A stretch of 64,000 nt of DNA. Source: Hyphomicrobiales bacterium (GTDB lineage Bacteria; Pseudomonadota; Alphaproteobacteria; Rhizobiales; Rhizobiaceae). Position 1 is the first letter of the stretch. Every line of letters starts with the position of its first letter. Under the pieces are notes generated by a model. That model saw only the letters and a list, made by a program, of their open reading frames with translations. It made no database searches and was not told where the DNA came from. The translations under genes and the position numbers were made by a program. Location of the stretch: assembly GCA_900469615.1 (NCBI GenBank), contig UBYA01000014.1:333313-397312 (forward strand), given 5' to 3'. Positions 26,954-35,880 of the stretch are shown here, in pieces.

Positions 26954-29900
26954 TCAGTGCGCCTCGTCCCAATTATCGGCAGAGCGCGCGTCCACCTTCA
27001 GCGGCACCGCCATATTCACCGCCGGCATGGCGGCATTTTCCATGACCGAGACGACGATCGGGGTCGTGCGCTCGACATCGGCATCCTCGACTTCGAAGAT
27101 CAGTTCGTCGTGCACCTGCAGCAGCATGCGCACGCGCTCGCCGAGCCCGGCTGAATCCAGCGCCGGCTCCATCTTGATCATCGCCCGCCGGATGACGTCG
27201 GCGGCCGAACCCTGGATCGGCGCGTTGATCGAGGCGCGCTCGTTGAAGGCGCGGACGGAGGGGTTGGACGACCGGATTTCCGGGAAATGGATGCGGCGGC
27301 CGAAGATCGTCTCGACATAGCCCTTGTCGCGCGCGGTCTGCTTGGTGCTGTCCATGTAATCGCGGATGCCGGGGAAGCGCTCGAAATACTTCTTGATGTA
27401 ATCGCCTGCTTCCGAACGCTCGATGGAGAGCTGGTTGGCGAGGCCGAAGGCGGAGATGCCGTAGATGATGCCGAAGTTGATCGCCTTGGCACGGCGGCGC
27501 ACCTCGCTCGGCATGCCGTCCACCGGCACGCCGAACATCTCCGACGCCGTCATGGCGTGAATGTCGATACCATCCGCGAAAGCCTGCTTGAGCTGCGGAA
27601 TATTGGCGACATGCGCCAGCACGCGCAGCTCGATCTGACTGTAGTCGGCCGACACCAGCTTGTGGCCGGGCGTCGAAATGAAGGCCGTGCGGATCTTGCG
27701 GCCTTCCGCCGTGCGCACCGGAATATTCTGAAGGTTCGGCTCGGAAGAGGACAGGCGCCCGGTCGTGGTCGATGCCAGCGAATAGGAAGTGTGGACGCGC
27801 TTCGTCTCCGGATGGACATAGCCCGGCAAAGCGTCGGTATAGGTCGATTTCAGCTTGGTGAGCTGACGCCAGTCGACGATCTTGCGCGGCAGCTCGAATC
27901 CGGCGGCAGCCAAGTCTTCCAGCACCTGCGCGGAGGTCGACCACTGGCCGGTCTTGGTCTTGCTGCCGCCGGCCAATCCCATCTTTCCGAATAGGATATC
28001 GCCGAGCTGCTTCGGCGAGCCGATGTTGAAACGTTCGCCGGCAAGCGTATAGATCTCGTCTTCCAGCCGAGCGGCCCCCTGGGCCAGTTCGCCGGAAAGG
28101 CGCGACAGGATCTGCCGGTCGATGGTGATGCCGCGTTGCTCCATATGGGCGAGCACCGGCACCAGAGGCCGCTCCAGACGCTCGTAAACCGCGGAAAGCT
28201 TTTCCGCCGCGAGCCGCGGCTTCAGCACCAGCCAGAGGCGCAGGGTCACGTCGGCGTCCTCGGCGGCATAGGCCGTGGCGCGGTCGATATCGACGAGATC
28301 GAAGGTGACGTTGGATTTGCCGCTGCCGGCCACGTCCTTGTAGGCGATCGGCTTGTGGCCGAGCCAGCGCTCGGAGAGGCTGTCCATGCCGTGAAGGGCG
28401 TTGGAGCCGCCATCGAGCACGTAGGACAACAGCATCGTATCGTCGAACGACTTCGTCTCGATGCCGTAGCGCTTCATCAGCAGGTAGTCGTATTTCAGGT
28501 TCTGCGCGATCTTGAGGATGGAGGCATCCTCCAGCAGCTCCTTCAACCTCGACAGGGCGTCGCGCAGCGGAATCTGGTTTTCGGCCAGGCCGCCGCCGAG
28601 CAGATCGCCGACACCGGTCCTGTGATTGATCGGAACATAGGCGGCGCGGATGGAAGCGCCCGTCGGATCGTCGCGATTGTCGGCGATCGCCAGCGAAAAT
28701 CCGACGATCTCCGCCTGCATCACATCGAGCGACGTCGTCTCGGTGTCGAAAGCGACGATGCCGGTTTCGCGCGCATCCGCGATCCACTGATCGAGCGTGG
28801 CGATATCGCGAATGGTCACATATTTCGAATGGTCGATGGGCGCACTCGCGAAGCTGGCGGCGCGAGCCCTGGCAAGATCTTCTGGCTCAGCGGTGCCATC
28901 CAGGGCCAGACGCGCCTTTGCCGACGGTGCCGGCACGCTCGCTCCTTCGGCCTCGACAACGCTGCCCGCGACGAGGTCGACATTCTCCCCGACATCCAGA
29001 TCGGGGCCGTGTGCGCCCTCGCCCCACTCGATCTTGACGGCGGACGGCTCGATCGCCGCCGCGTCGCAATCGCAGGCGTCGGCCACCCGTCGCGTCAGCG
29101 AGGTAAACTCCATGGCCTTGAGGAAACCGATCAGCTTCGGGCCGTCCTGCGGGTCGAGCACCAGCGCATCGAGCGCCAGTTCCAGCGGCACATCGGTCCT
29201 GAGCTCCACCAGCTGGCGGGAAATGCGCGCCAGCTCGGCATTGGCGATGATGTTTTCGCGGCGCTTCTGCTGCTTGATCTCGCCTGCGCGGGCGAGCAGG
29301 GAATCGAGATCGCCGAATTCCTCCAGCAGCTGCGCCGCCGTCTTCGGGCCGATGCCGGGAATGCCGGGAACGTTGTCGACGGAATCCCCGGTCATCGCCT
29401 GCAGGTCGATCATCTTTTCGGGCGGCACGCCCCATTTCTCGATGACGTCGGGAATGCCGATCTGCTTGTCCTTCATGCTGTCATACATGTGGACCGCCGG
29501 CGTGACGAGCTGCATCAGGTCCTTGTCGGAAGAGATGATCGTCACATCGGCGCCGGCCGCCTCGGCCTGGCGGGCATAGGTGGCGATGATGTCGTCCGCC
29601 TCGAAGCCATCGGTCTCGATGCAGGGCAGATTGAAGGCACGGGTCGCCTCGCGGATGAGACCGAATTGCGGGATCAGCTCTTCCGGCGGGGCTGAGCGGT
29701 TCGCCTTGTATTCCGGGAAGATCTCCTTGCGGAAGGTCTTCGAGGAATAGTCGAAGATGACGGCGAAGTGCGTCGGCGTCACCCCGACCGAAGTGTCGCG
29801 CGCCGAGGTCAGAAGCTTCCACAGCATGTTGCAGAAGCCGGAGACCGCGCCGACAGGCAATCCGTCGGACTTGCGCGTCAGCGGCGGCAGGGCGTGAAAG

Positions 29901-29956
29901 GCCCGGAAAATGAAACCGGAGCCGTCGACGAGGAAGAGATGATCACCTTTTTTCAT
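26954..29956 (-). CDS. polA: DNA polymerase I
   Basis: Repair and Okazaki-fragment polymerase of 1000 residues. The N-terminal 5'-3' exonuclease starts KGDHLFLVDGSGFIFRAFHA. The central proofreading domain keeps its acidic residues (VAFDTETTSLD and YAAEDADVTLRL), so 3'-5' exonuclease activity is expected. The polymerase domain has motif A DYSQIELRVLA, motif B RRRAKAINFGIIYG and motif C LLQVHDELIFEV. I chose MKKGDHLF; ten more codons are open upstream. The gene is divergent from the small RNA and MarR gene. Confidence 0.96.
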   Translation of the reverse strand: MKKGDHLFLVDGSGFIFRAFHALPPLTRKSDGLPVGAVSGFCNMLWKLLTSARDTSVGVTPTHFAVIFDYSSKTFRKEIFPEYKANRSAPPEELIPQFGLIREATRAFNLPCIETDGFEADDIIATYARQAEAAGADVTIISSDKDLMQLVTPAVHMYDSMKDKQIGIPDVIEKWGVPPEKMIDLQAMTGDSVDNVPGIPGIGPKTAAQLLEEFGDLDSLLARAGEIKQQKRRENIIANAELARISRQLVELRTDVPLELALDALVLDPQDGPKLIGFLKAMEFTSLTRRVADACDCDAAAIEPSAVKIEWGEGAHGPDLDVGENVDLVAGSVVEAEGASVPAPSAKARLALDGTAEPEDLARARAASFASAPIDHSKYVTIRDIATLDQWIADARETGIVAFDTETTSLDVMQAEIVGFSLAIADNRDDPTGASIRAAYVPINHRTGVGDLLGGGLAENQIPLRDALSRLKELLEDASILKIAQNLKYDYLLMKRYGIETKSFDDTMLLSYVLDGGSNALHGMDSLSERWLGHKPIAYKDVAGSGKSNVTFDLVDIDRATAYAAEDADVTLRLWLVLKPRLAAEKLSAVYERLERPLVPVLAHMEQRGITIDRQILSRLSGELAQGAARLEDEIYTLAGERFNIGSPKQLGDILFGKMGLAGGSKTKTGQWSTSAQVLEDLAAAGFELPRKIVDWRQLTKLKSTYTDALPGYVHPETKRVHTSYSLASTTTGRLSSSEPNLQNIPVRTAEGRKIRTAFISTPGHKLVSADYSQIELRVLAHVANIPQLKQAFADGIDIHAMTASEMFGVPVDGMPSEVRRRAKAINFGIIYGISAFGLANQLSIERSEAGDYIKKYFERFPGIRDYMDSTKQTARDKGYVETIFGRRIHFPEIRSSNPSVRAFNERASINAPIQGSAADVIRRAMIKMEPALDSAGLGERVRMLLQVHDELIFEVEDADVERTTPIVVSVMENAAMPAVNMAVPLKVDARSADNWDEAH

Positions 29957-30135
29957 GGAAGCATGGATAGCGTGGCGCACCTCCAACGTCCATATAAAGT
30001 TCTGCTTTTGCAGGCCGGCGAGACGGCCGAATCTCTCACCGAAACGTTACTAAGTTTTAATCAATCTAATCTGCGCATTCCCTTGAAAAACCACATTTGG
30101 AACCACAAATCATACTCACCGGCGATTGATACGCC

Positions 30136-30260
30136 GAGGGTCTGACAACCGGCCTGTCCCCCGCCACGTCAGACTTGGACAAAGGCCTATCCCCTCTCCG
30201 GGCCTTTGTCCCCCCTTTTACGAGCCGCCATGGCGAACCTCCAGGCCATGGCGGCTTTTT
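30136..30260 (+). ncRNA. abcR: AbcR/alpha-r15-like trans-acting small RNA
   Basis: About 125 bases with three consecutive hairpins. Hairpin 1: TCTGAC/GTCAGA around a loop with CTGTCCCCC. Hairpin 2: GGACAAAGGCC/GGCCTTTGTCC around TATCCCCTCTCCG. Hairpin 3: a 12-pair terminator stem followed by T5. C-rich, anti-Shine-Dalgarno-like loops and the polA/MarR location match the AbcR (alpha-r15, SmrC15/16) RNAs of rhizobia, which repress many ABC-transporter mRNAs together with Hfq. Only one copy is seen here, whereas S. meliloti has two in tandem. The 5' end is estimated. Confidence 0.77.
30223..30260 (+). terminator. Intrinsic terminator of the AbcR-like RNA
   Basis: AGCCGCCATGGC (30223-30234) pairs exactly with GCCATGGCGGCT (30245-30256), and T5 follows. 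It lies between divergent genes, so it cannot serve either polA or the MarR gene; it implies a separate plus-strand transcript. Confidence 0.88.
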
Positions 30261-30272
30261 CGTGTCGCGATC

Positions 30273-30317
30273 TACAATCTTTGATTGTAATAAAATTCGC
30301 TGAAATTGCCGATTTCA
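30273..30317. promoter_or_regulatory. Palindromic operator candidates upstream of the MarR gene
   Basis: TACAATCTTTGATTGTA (30273-30289) is a perfect 7-base-arm palindrome; TGAAATTGCCGATTTCA (30301-30317) has six-base arms. Both lie 65-110 bases before the MarR start codon, as expected for an autoregulated MarR gene. Binding is inferred. Confidence 0.55.
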
Positions 30318-30380
30318 GAGCGCCTTCTACCCAAGAATTGCTGATTGTCTTGGCTTTGAATTGTCGGCATATTTGCAATC

Positions 30381-30818
30381 ATGGGATTTAATCGGATGGA
30401 CTCCGCCGCCTACCTTGCCAGCCAGATGGCAAAAGGATTCGCTCGCTCATTACAGCAGCGCGCGGTAAAGCTCGGATTTTCCCCCGGTCAGTTTCCGATC
30501 CTGCTGGAACTGTGGTCGGAGGACGGGCTCACCCAGAAGCAGTTGCTGGAACGCGTCGACATAGAACAGGCGACGATGGCCAATACGCTGTCGCGCATGG
30601 CGCGCGACGGGCTGGTGGAACGTCGCCCGCATCCCTCGGACAAGCGGGCGCAGCAGATTTTCCTGACGAGCAGGGCCGCCGCCATGCAGGCCGAGGCCAT
30701 CGAGGCGGCCATGGCCACGGATACGGATCTTCTGAAGGACTTCCGCCAGTTCGAGCGCGAACTGCTGCTGGAATATATCCGGCGCGTGCTGGAGAATGCG
30801 AGGAACCTCCAGGTTTAG
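30381..30818 (+). CDS. MarR family transcriptional regulator
   Basis: Winged-helix regulator of 145 residues. The helix-turn-helix reads LTQKQLLERVDIEQATMANT with the wing DGLVERRPHPSDKRAQQIFLT, typical of MarR. A second Met at residue 6 is an alternative start. The downstream c-di-GMP gene is on the opposite strand and the stop codons overlap, so the targets are elsewhere or the gene regulates only itself. No ligand can be named. Confidence 0.92.
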   Translation: MGFNRMDSAAYLASQMAKGFARSLQQRAVKLGFSPGQFPILLELWSEDGLTQKQLLERVDIEQATMANTLSRMARDGLVERRPHPSDKRAQQIFLTSRAAAMQAEAIEAAMATDTDLLKDFRQFERELLLEYIRRVLENARNLQV

Positions 30819-33142
30819 CCCGCGGCCTTGTCGAAAATGAAATATTGGCTGGGGCCGATATCCGGCTTGCCGAAGAACATTCCCTGAAGCTGCGCGCAGC
30901 CTTCTTCGACGACGATTCGGCGCTGAAGCTCCGTTTCCACGCCTTCCGTCACGACAGGCATGTTCAGGCTGTTCCCAAGGCCGATAATGGCGCGGACGAT
31001 GGAGCGCGCCGCCGGATCATGCTCCAGCGCCCCGGTGAAGCTGCGGTCGACCTTGATCTTGTCGAAGGGGAAGGCGCGCAGGTTGCTGAGCGAGGAGAAG
31101 CCGGTTCCGAAGTCATCCATCACCACCCGGACGCCGAGACGGTGCAGCCGCTGCAAGGTGGCCATGACAGCGGCGCGCTCCCGCATCAGCGCTGCTTCGG
31201 TGATTTCCAGCTCGAGACGCCGCGGATCGAGGCTGGTTTTGCGCAGAATTCGCTCGATCTGGTCGTAGAGGGTGGGAATCATGAATTGCAGCGGTGAAAG
31301 GTTTACGGCGACATTGGCGGGCTCGTGCCAGCGCGCCGCCTCCTCGCATGCCTGCTCCAGCACCCATTCGCCGATCGCGGCGATGGAGCCGCTTTCCTCG
31401 GCAATGGGAATGAAAACTTCCGGTTCGATGACCCCTCGTTCCGGATGGGCCCAGCGCAGCAGCGCCTCGTAACCGCTGACGTTCTGGCTGCCGACGTCGA
31501 AGATCGGCTGATATTCGAGATAGAGCTGTTTGCGGAGAATGGCCTGGCGCAGATCGTTCTCGAGCTGGCGGCGGGTGCGTACGGACTTGTCCATTTCGGC
31601 ATCGAAAAAGCACGCATGGCCCCGGCCTGCACGCTTGGCACGGTAAAGGGCGGTGTCCGCGTTGGTATAGAGCTGTTCGGCGCTCGCGCAGTCGCGCGGA
31701 TAGATGGCGATACCGAGACTGACGCCGACAGCTGTCGGATCGCGCGCCATGTCCATCTCCGTGGCGAACGCCGCGAGGATGCGCTCGGCAAGATGCCTGG
31801 CGCCTTCCGGCTGCCGGCGTCTTGGCTGGATGATGGCGAACTCGTCGCCGCCCAGCCTTGCCACCGTGTCGCCTTCCTCGATCGTGCGCTGGAGAATGCA
31901 GGCAACCTTGCAGAGGATGCGATCGCCTTCGGCATGGCCGAACACGTCGTTGATCGCCTTGAAGCGATCCAGATCCAGGCAGAGGATCGCGACCTCGCCG
32001 CCCTTCCGGTTGACCGTCTGCAGCGCCTGGCGCATGCGCTGCTCGAACAGCGAGCGATTGGGCAGGTCCGTCAGGATGTCGTGATGCGCCAGATGCTCGA
32101 TCATCTGTTGCGCCCGATGCCGCTCCGTCAGATCGCGTACGACGAGCACGCTGCATTCATGACCGCGATAGGTGATGGAGCGCTGCACCGTCTCGACGGG
32201 TATGGCCTTGCCATCCCTGCCCGAAAGCGTCGTCTCAAGCGGTGTGGCGGCGTCGGCATCCATGTCTATCGTCAGGAAGGTTTCCGGCGCCATGCCGATC
32301 ACCTGATGGGCGGGCCATCCGGAAATATCGAAAAACCGCTCGTTCGCATCGATGACACGGCCATCGCGCAAGATGAGCAACCCCTCGAGCGAGGCATTGG
32401 CAAAGCCGCGAAGGTCGGTCAGGTGGCGGTCGATGAAGATGGCGCCGAGAGCGACGAGGATCAGGCCCATTGCGGCGGCCGTGACGATGCCGGCAAGAAT
32501 GCCTCTGTCGATGGAGAGGGCGGCTGCCGACCCGTCTGACTCAGGTGTCAGCATGACACCGCTCATGGCGATGAAATGCAAGGAGCATATCGCAAGCAGA
32601 AGCAGAAGAGCGCCGGCGTAGATGCGCTTTACGCCATCGAGACAGCGAAAGGCGAGGAAGGCCAGCGACGAAAGGCCAGCCCCTGTGACGATGGAGCCGA
32701 ACACGCGCGGCATGCTGTAGGAAAGCTGCGCCGGACCCTCGATGGCTTGCATGCTGATAAAATGCATGGCTGCGATACCGAATGCCATCAGCGCGCCGCC
32801 AACGGCGAACGAGGCGCCGCTATCGCGCTGGAAGGCCACCGCGATGGCAAGCCAGGAGCCGATGATCGCGATGATCGCCGAAAACATGGTCAGCGAAGGG
32901 CCATAGGAGATGGGAAGCCTGCCCTCATAGGCCAGCATGGCGATGAAATGCGTCGCCCAGATGCCGATGCCGCTGGCAAAGGCCGCAGCGGCGATCCAGT
33001 GGCGGCGCTGATGCGAGCGGCACTCCTGCGCGCGGGAAAAAAGAAGCATGGTGGCAAGGTTGCCGATGAAGCAGATGACCGCAGCGACGAGCACGAGCCG
33101 GTTGTCATGATCGTCGCGAATGCATGCAATCACTGAAAACAT
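30815..33142 (-). CDS. MHYT-PAS-GGDEF-EAL cyclic-di-GMP signalling protein
   Basis: Membrane protein of 775 residues with both c-di-GMP synthesis and hydrolysis domains. The N-terminus has seven membrane spans with MHYT motifs (WATHFIAMLAY, AAMHFISMQA, CSLHFIAMSG), proposed to bind copper and sense small gases. A PAS domain follows (about residues 240-340), then GGDEF with an intact GGDEF motif and EAL with an intact YEALLRW and IDD-type residues (MDDFGTGFSS). The allosteric RxxD site reads EEGD, so product inhibition is probably lost. An inverted repeat precedes the gene. Confidence 0.94.
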   Translation of the reverse strand: MFSVIACIRDDHDNRLVLVAAVICFIGNLATMLLFSRAQECRSHQRRHWIAAAAFASGIGIWATHFIAMLAYEGRLPISYGPSLTMFSAIIAIIGSWLAIAVAFQRDSGASFAVGGALMAFGIAAMHFISMQAIEGPAQLSYSMPRVFGSIVTGAGLSSLAFLAFRCLDGVKRIYAGALLLLLAICSLHFIAMSGVMLTPESDGSAAALSIDRGILAGIVTAAAMGLILVALGAIFIDRHLTDLRGFANASLEGLLILRDGRVIDANERFFDISGWPAHQVIGMAPETFLTIDMDADAATPLETTLSGRDGKAIPVETVQRSITYRGHECSVLVVRDLTERHRAQQMIEHLAHHDILTDLPNRSLFEQRMRQALQTVNRKGGEVAILCLDLDRFKAINDVFGHAEGDRILCKVACILQRTIEEGDTVARLGGDEFAIIQPRRRQPEGARHLAERILAAFATEMDMARDPTAVGVSLGIAIYPRDCASAEQLYTNADTALYRAKRAGRGHACFFDAEMDKSVRTRRQLENDLRQAILRKQLYLEYQPIFDVGSQNVSGYEALLRWAHPERGVIEPEVFIPIAEESGSIAAIGEWVLEQACEEAARWHEPANVAVNLSPLQFMIPTLYDQIERILRKTSLDPRRLELEITEAALMRERAAVMATLQRLHRLGVRVVMDDFGTGFSSLSNLRAFPFDKIKVDRSFTGALEHDPAARSIVRAIIGLGNSLNMPVVTEGVETELQRRIVVEEGCAQLQGMFFGKPDIGPSQYFIFDKAAG

Positions 33143-33150
33143 TACGCGTC

Positions 33151-33169
33151 TCCAGAATACCCTTCTGGA
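33151..33169. repeat. Inverted repeat upstream of the MHYT-GGDEF-EAL gene
   Basis: TCCAGAA (33151-33157) and TTCTGGA (33163-33169) are exact complements separated by TACCC, starting nine bases before the start codon on the minus strand. It could be an operator or a leader hairpin that affects the ribosome site. Confidence 0.45.
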
Positions 33170-33341
33170 TTGAAGCTATTTCCAATACTCTAAAAAACTT
33201 TTAAACTACATTCGCATATATTCACATAAGAACGCGACCCGCTCCTTCGGTGCCAAGCTACGGTAATTTTTTGGTTTTGGCACCTCGAAAGCCGCCGGGC
33301 TTTGGTCTATCGTCCCTCCGAATTCATGTAAGGAGTCGGAT

Positions 33342-34730
33342 ATGACCGATCTATCGCCCGTTCTCGATCGCGCCGATGAGAACCTCCCCTCCAGCCTCGA
33401 CAATCTGTTCGAACTGCTGCGCATCAAATCCATCTCGACGGATCCGAGCTTCAAGGCGGAGTGCCGCAAGGCGGCGGAATGGCTGACTGCCTATCTGAAC
33501 TCCCTCGGCTTCACCGCATCCGTGCGCGACACGCCCGGCCATCCGATGGTGGTCGCCCATCACGATGCCGGCAGCGCCGATGCGCCCCATGTGCTTTTCT
33601 ACGGTCACTACGACGTACAGCCGGTCGATCCGATCGAGCTCTGGGAAAACGATCCTTTTTCCCCGGAGATCAAGGACATGGGCAATGGCCGCAAGATCCT
33701 GACCGGCCGAGGCACCTCGGACGACAAGGGCCAGCTGATGACCTTCGTCGAGGCGGTGCGCGCTTACAAGGAGACCAGGGGCACGCTTCCCATACGCATC
33801 ACCATCCTGTTCGAAGGCGAGGAGGAATCCGGCTCCCCCTCCCTCAAGCCGTTCCTCGAAGCCAATGCCGCCGAGCTGAAGGCGGATTTCGCCCTGGTCT
33901 GCGATACCGGCATGTGGGACGGGGAAACGCCGGCGATCTCTGTCGGCCTGCGTGGGCTGGTGGGCGACGAAATCGTCATCACCGCAGCCGACCGCGACCT
34001 GCATTCGGGTGTCTTCGGCGGCGCGGCCGCCAACCCGATCCACATCCTGGCCGACATCCTGGCCGGCCTGCATGACGAGACGGGACGCGTGACGCTTTCC
34101 GGCTTCTACGACGGCGTCGAGGAAACGCCCGCCAACATCAAGGCCTCCTGGGAGAAGCTCGGGCTGACAGCCGAAAAATTCCTCGGCGACGTGGGCCTCT
34201 CGATCCCCTCGGGCGAGAAGGGCCGCTCGGTGATGGAGCTGACCTGGGCGCGGCCGACGGCCGAAGTCAACGGCATTACGGGCGGCTATACCGGCGCCGG
34301 CTTCAAGACCGTGATCGCGGCCAAGGCATCGGCGAAGGTTTCCTTCCGCCTCGTCGGCAAGCAGAATCCGGCGGCGATCCGCGAGAGCTTCCGCGCCTAT
34401 GTGCGCTCGAAGATACCGGCGGATTGCTCGGTGGAGTTCCATGAGCACGGCAGCTCGCCGGCCATTCAGCTCGCCTACGATTCGCCGGCCCTGACCAAGA
34501 CGAAGACGGCGCTTTCCAACGAATGGCCGAAACCCGCCATCGCGATAGGCATGGGCGGCTCGATCCCGATCGTCGGCGATTTCCAGAGAATGCTCGGCAT
34601 GGAATCGCTGCTTATCGGCTTTGCCCTCTCCGACGACCGCATCCATTCGCCGAACGAGAAATACGAGCTGCGATCCTACCACAAGGGCATTCGCTCCTGG
34701 ATCCGCGTGCTCGACGCACTCGCCGGCTAA
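33342..34730 (+). CDS. M20 family dipeptidase
   Basis: Metallopeptidase of 462 residues related to carnosinase/DapE-type dipeptidases. Metal and catalytic motifs are FYGHYDVQPVDP, GRGTSDDKGQLM and FEGEEESGSPSL, with the dimerisation domain around residues 200-340. AAGGAG precedes the ATG by seven bases. No signal peptide is visible, so it should be cytosolic. The substrate is not defined; it is separated by 134 bases from the nucleoside hydrolase gene. Confidence 0.93.
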   Translation: MTDLSPVLDRADENLPSSLDNLFELLRIKSISTDPSFKAECRKAAEWLTAYLNSLGFTASVRDTPGHPMVVAHHDAGSADAPHVLFYGHYDVQPVDPIELWENDPFSPEIKDMGNGRKILTGRGTSDDKGQLMTFVEAVRAYKETRGTLPIRITILFEGEEESGSPSLKPFLEANAAELKADFALVCDTGMWDGETPAISVGLRGLVGDEIVITAADRDLHSGVFGGAAANPIHILADILAGLHDETGRVTLSGFYDGVEETPANIKASWEKLGLTAEKFLGDVGLSIPSGEKGRSVMELTWARPTAEVNGITGGYTGAGFKTVIAAKASAKVSFRLVGKQNPAAIRESFRAYVRSKIPADCSVEFHEHGSSPAIQLAYDSPALTKTKTALSNEWPKPAIAIGMGGSIPIVGDFQRMLGMESLLIGFALSDDRIHSPNEKYELRSYHKGIRSWIRVLDALAG

Positions 34731-34864
34731 GCGGCCTACGGGATGCGCAAGCCTTCTCGCGCGTCCCGCAAACGATCCCGCCGGGACGGCAAGACCTGCC
34801 ATCGTCCGCGCCAAGCGGCCAGGGCTGCCGCCGTATCATTTTATTGCGACCGATGAGATAAGAT

Positions 34865-35788
34865 ATGGGAATCTGGATCGACACCGACATGGGGTTCGAT
34901 GATATTGCCGCCATACTGGTGGTGGCGCATTCGGAGCTTGCCATAGACGGCGTTTCGCTCGTCAGCGGCAACGCGCCCCTGTCCCATGTCCAGGCCAATG
35001 CGGCGAGCGCGGCCGCAGTCTTCGGCTGGACGTTTCCCATCCACACCGGTCGCGAACTGCCCGTTTTGTGCAAACTGGAAACGGCGCAGAGCATTCTCGG
35101 CCAGACCGGCATTCCCACCACGGGCCGGAGCCTGCCGCCGGCCGATCCGCTTCCGGTAAGCGACGCCTTTGCTGCGCTCTGCGATTGGCTTTCCGACGGC
35201 AAAGGGCCGAAACGCATTCTGGCGCTCGGGCCGCTCACGAACATCGCGGCCCTGGCGCTGGCACGCCCGGACCTTGCCGCCCGCATCGACGAGCTGACCT
35301 GGATGGGCGGGGGCGTCACCTCGGGCAACCATACGGCGTCGGCGGAATTCAATGCCTTTGCCGATCCGGAGGCGCTTGCGATCGTACTGGCGCATGATCT
35401 GCCGTTGCGCATGATCGATCTCGATATCTGCCGGAAGGTGCTGGCCTGGCCCGAGGATGTCGCATGTATCCGCGGGATTGACGGCGAAAAGGCGCAGCTG
35501 CTCGCCGACCTGCTGGAAGGCTACGTCAACATCGCCATCAGCCGCGGCCGGCCGGCCATGGCCATCTACGACCCGACGGCGGCCGCCATTTTCGTCGAGC
35601 CGAAGACCGCCACCCTTCGCCACGCACGGATCGATGTCGAATTGCAGGGGCAGCATACGCGCGGGCGCACCGTGGTCGAAACCCGCGCTTCGCATGCACA
35701 ATTCAACGCCCATTTCGCCGCTGAAATCGATGCGGAAGAGGCACGCCGGATCATCTTCGATGCGCTGCTTCGAGAGGCCGGCCGCTGA
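34865..35788 (+). CDS. Nucleoside hydrolase (IunH family)
   Basis: Splits ribonucleosides into base and ribose. The 307 residues begin MGIWIDTDMGFDDIAAILVV with the calcium-binding DTDxGxDD signature and contain VSGNAPLSH and LGPLTNIAAL. The C-terminal YDPTAAA takes the place of the HDP motif of many members. Substrate preference is not predictable. It is convergent with the downstream amidohydrolase. Confidence 0.92.
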   Translation: MGIWIDTDMGFDDIAAILVVAHSELAIDGVSLVSGNAPLSHVQANAASAAAVFGWTFPIHTGRELPVLCKLETAQSILGQTGIPTTGRSLPPADPLPVSDAFAALCDWLSDGKGPKRILALGPLTNIAALALARPDLAARIDELTWMGGGVTSGNHTASAEFNAFADPEALAIVLAHDLPLRMIDLDICRKVLAWPEDVACIRGIDGEKAQLLADLLEGYVNIAISRGRPAMAIYDPTAAAIFVEPKTATLRHARIDVELQGQHTRGRTVVETRASHAQFNAHFAAEIDAEEARRIIFDALLREAGR

Positions 35789-35880
35789 AAAGACGCTCCG
35801 GCGAACCGGCGCCTCTCAGCGTTTCGGATGTGGGATGTGGAGCTGCGGGGGTAAGGCAGGATGCCACGATCACCGCTGCT

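Noticed and set aside
28136..29695. A 519-codon plus-strand frame opposite polA
   Set aside because: Antisense shadow of the exonuclease domains of polA.
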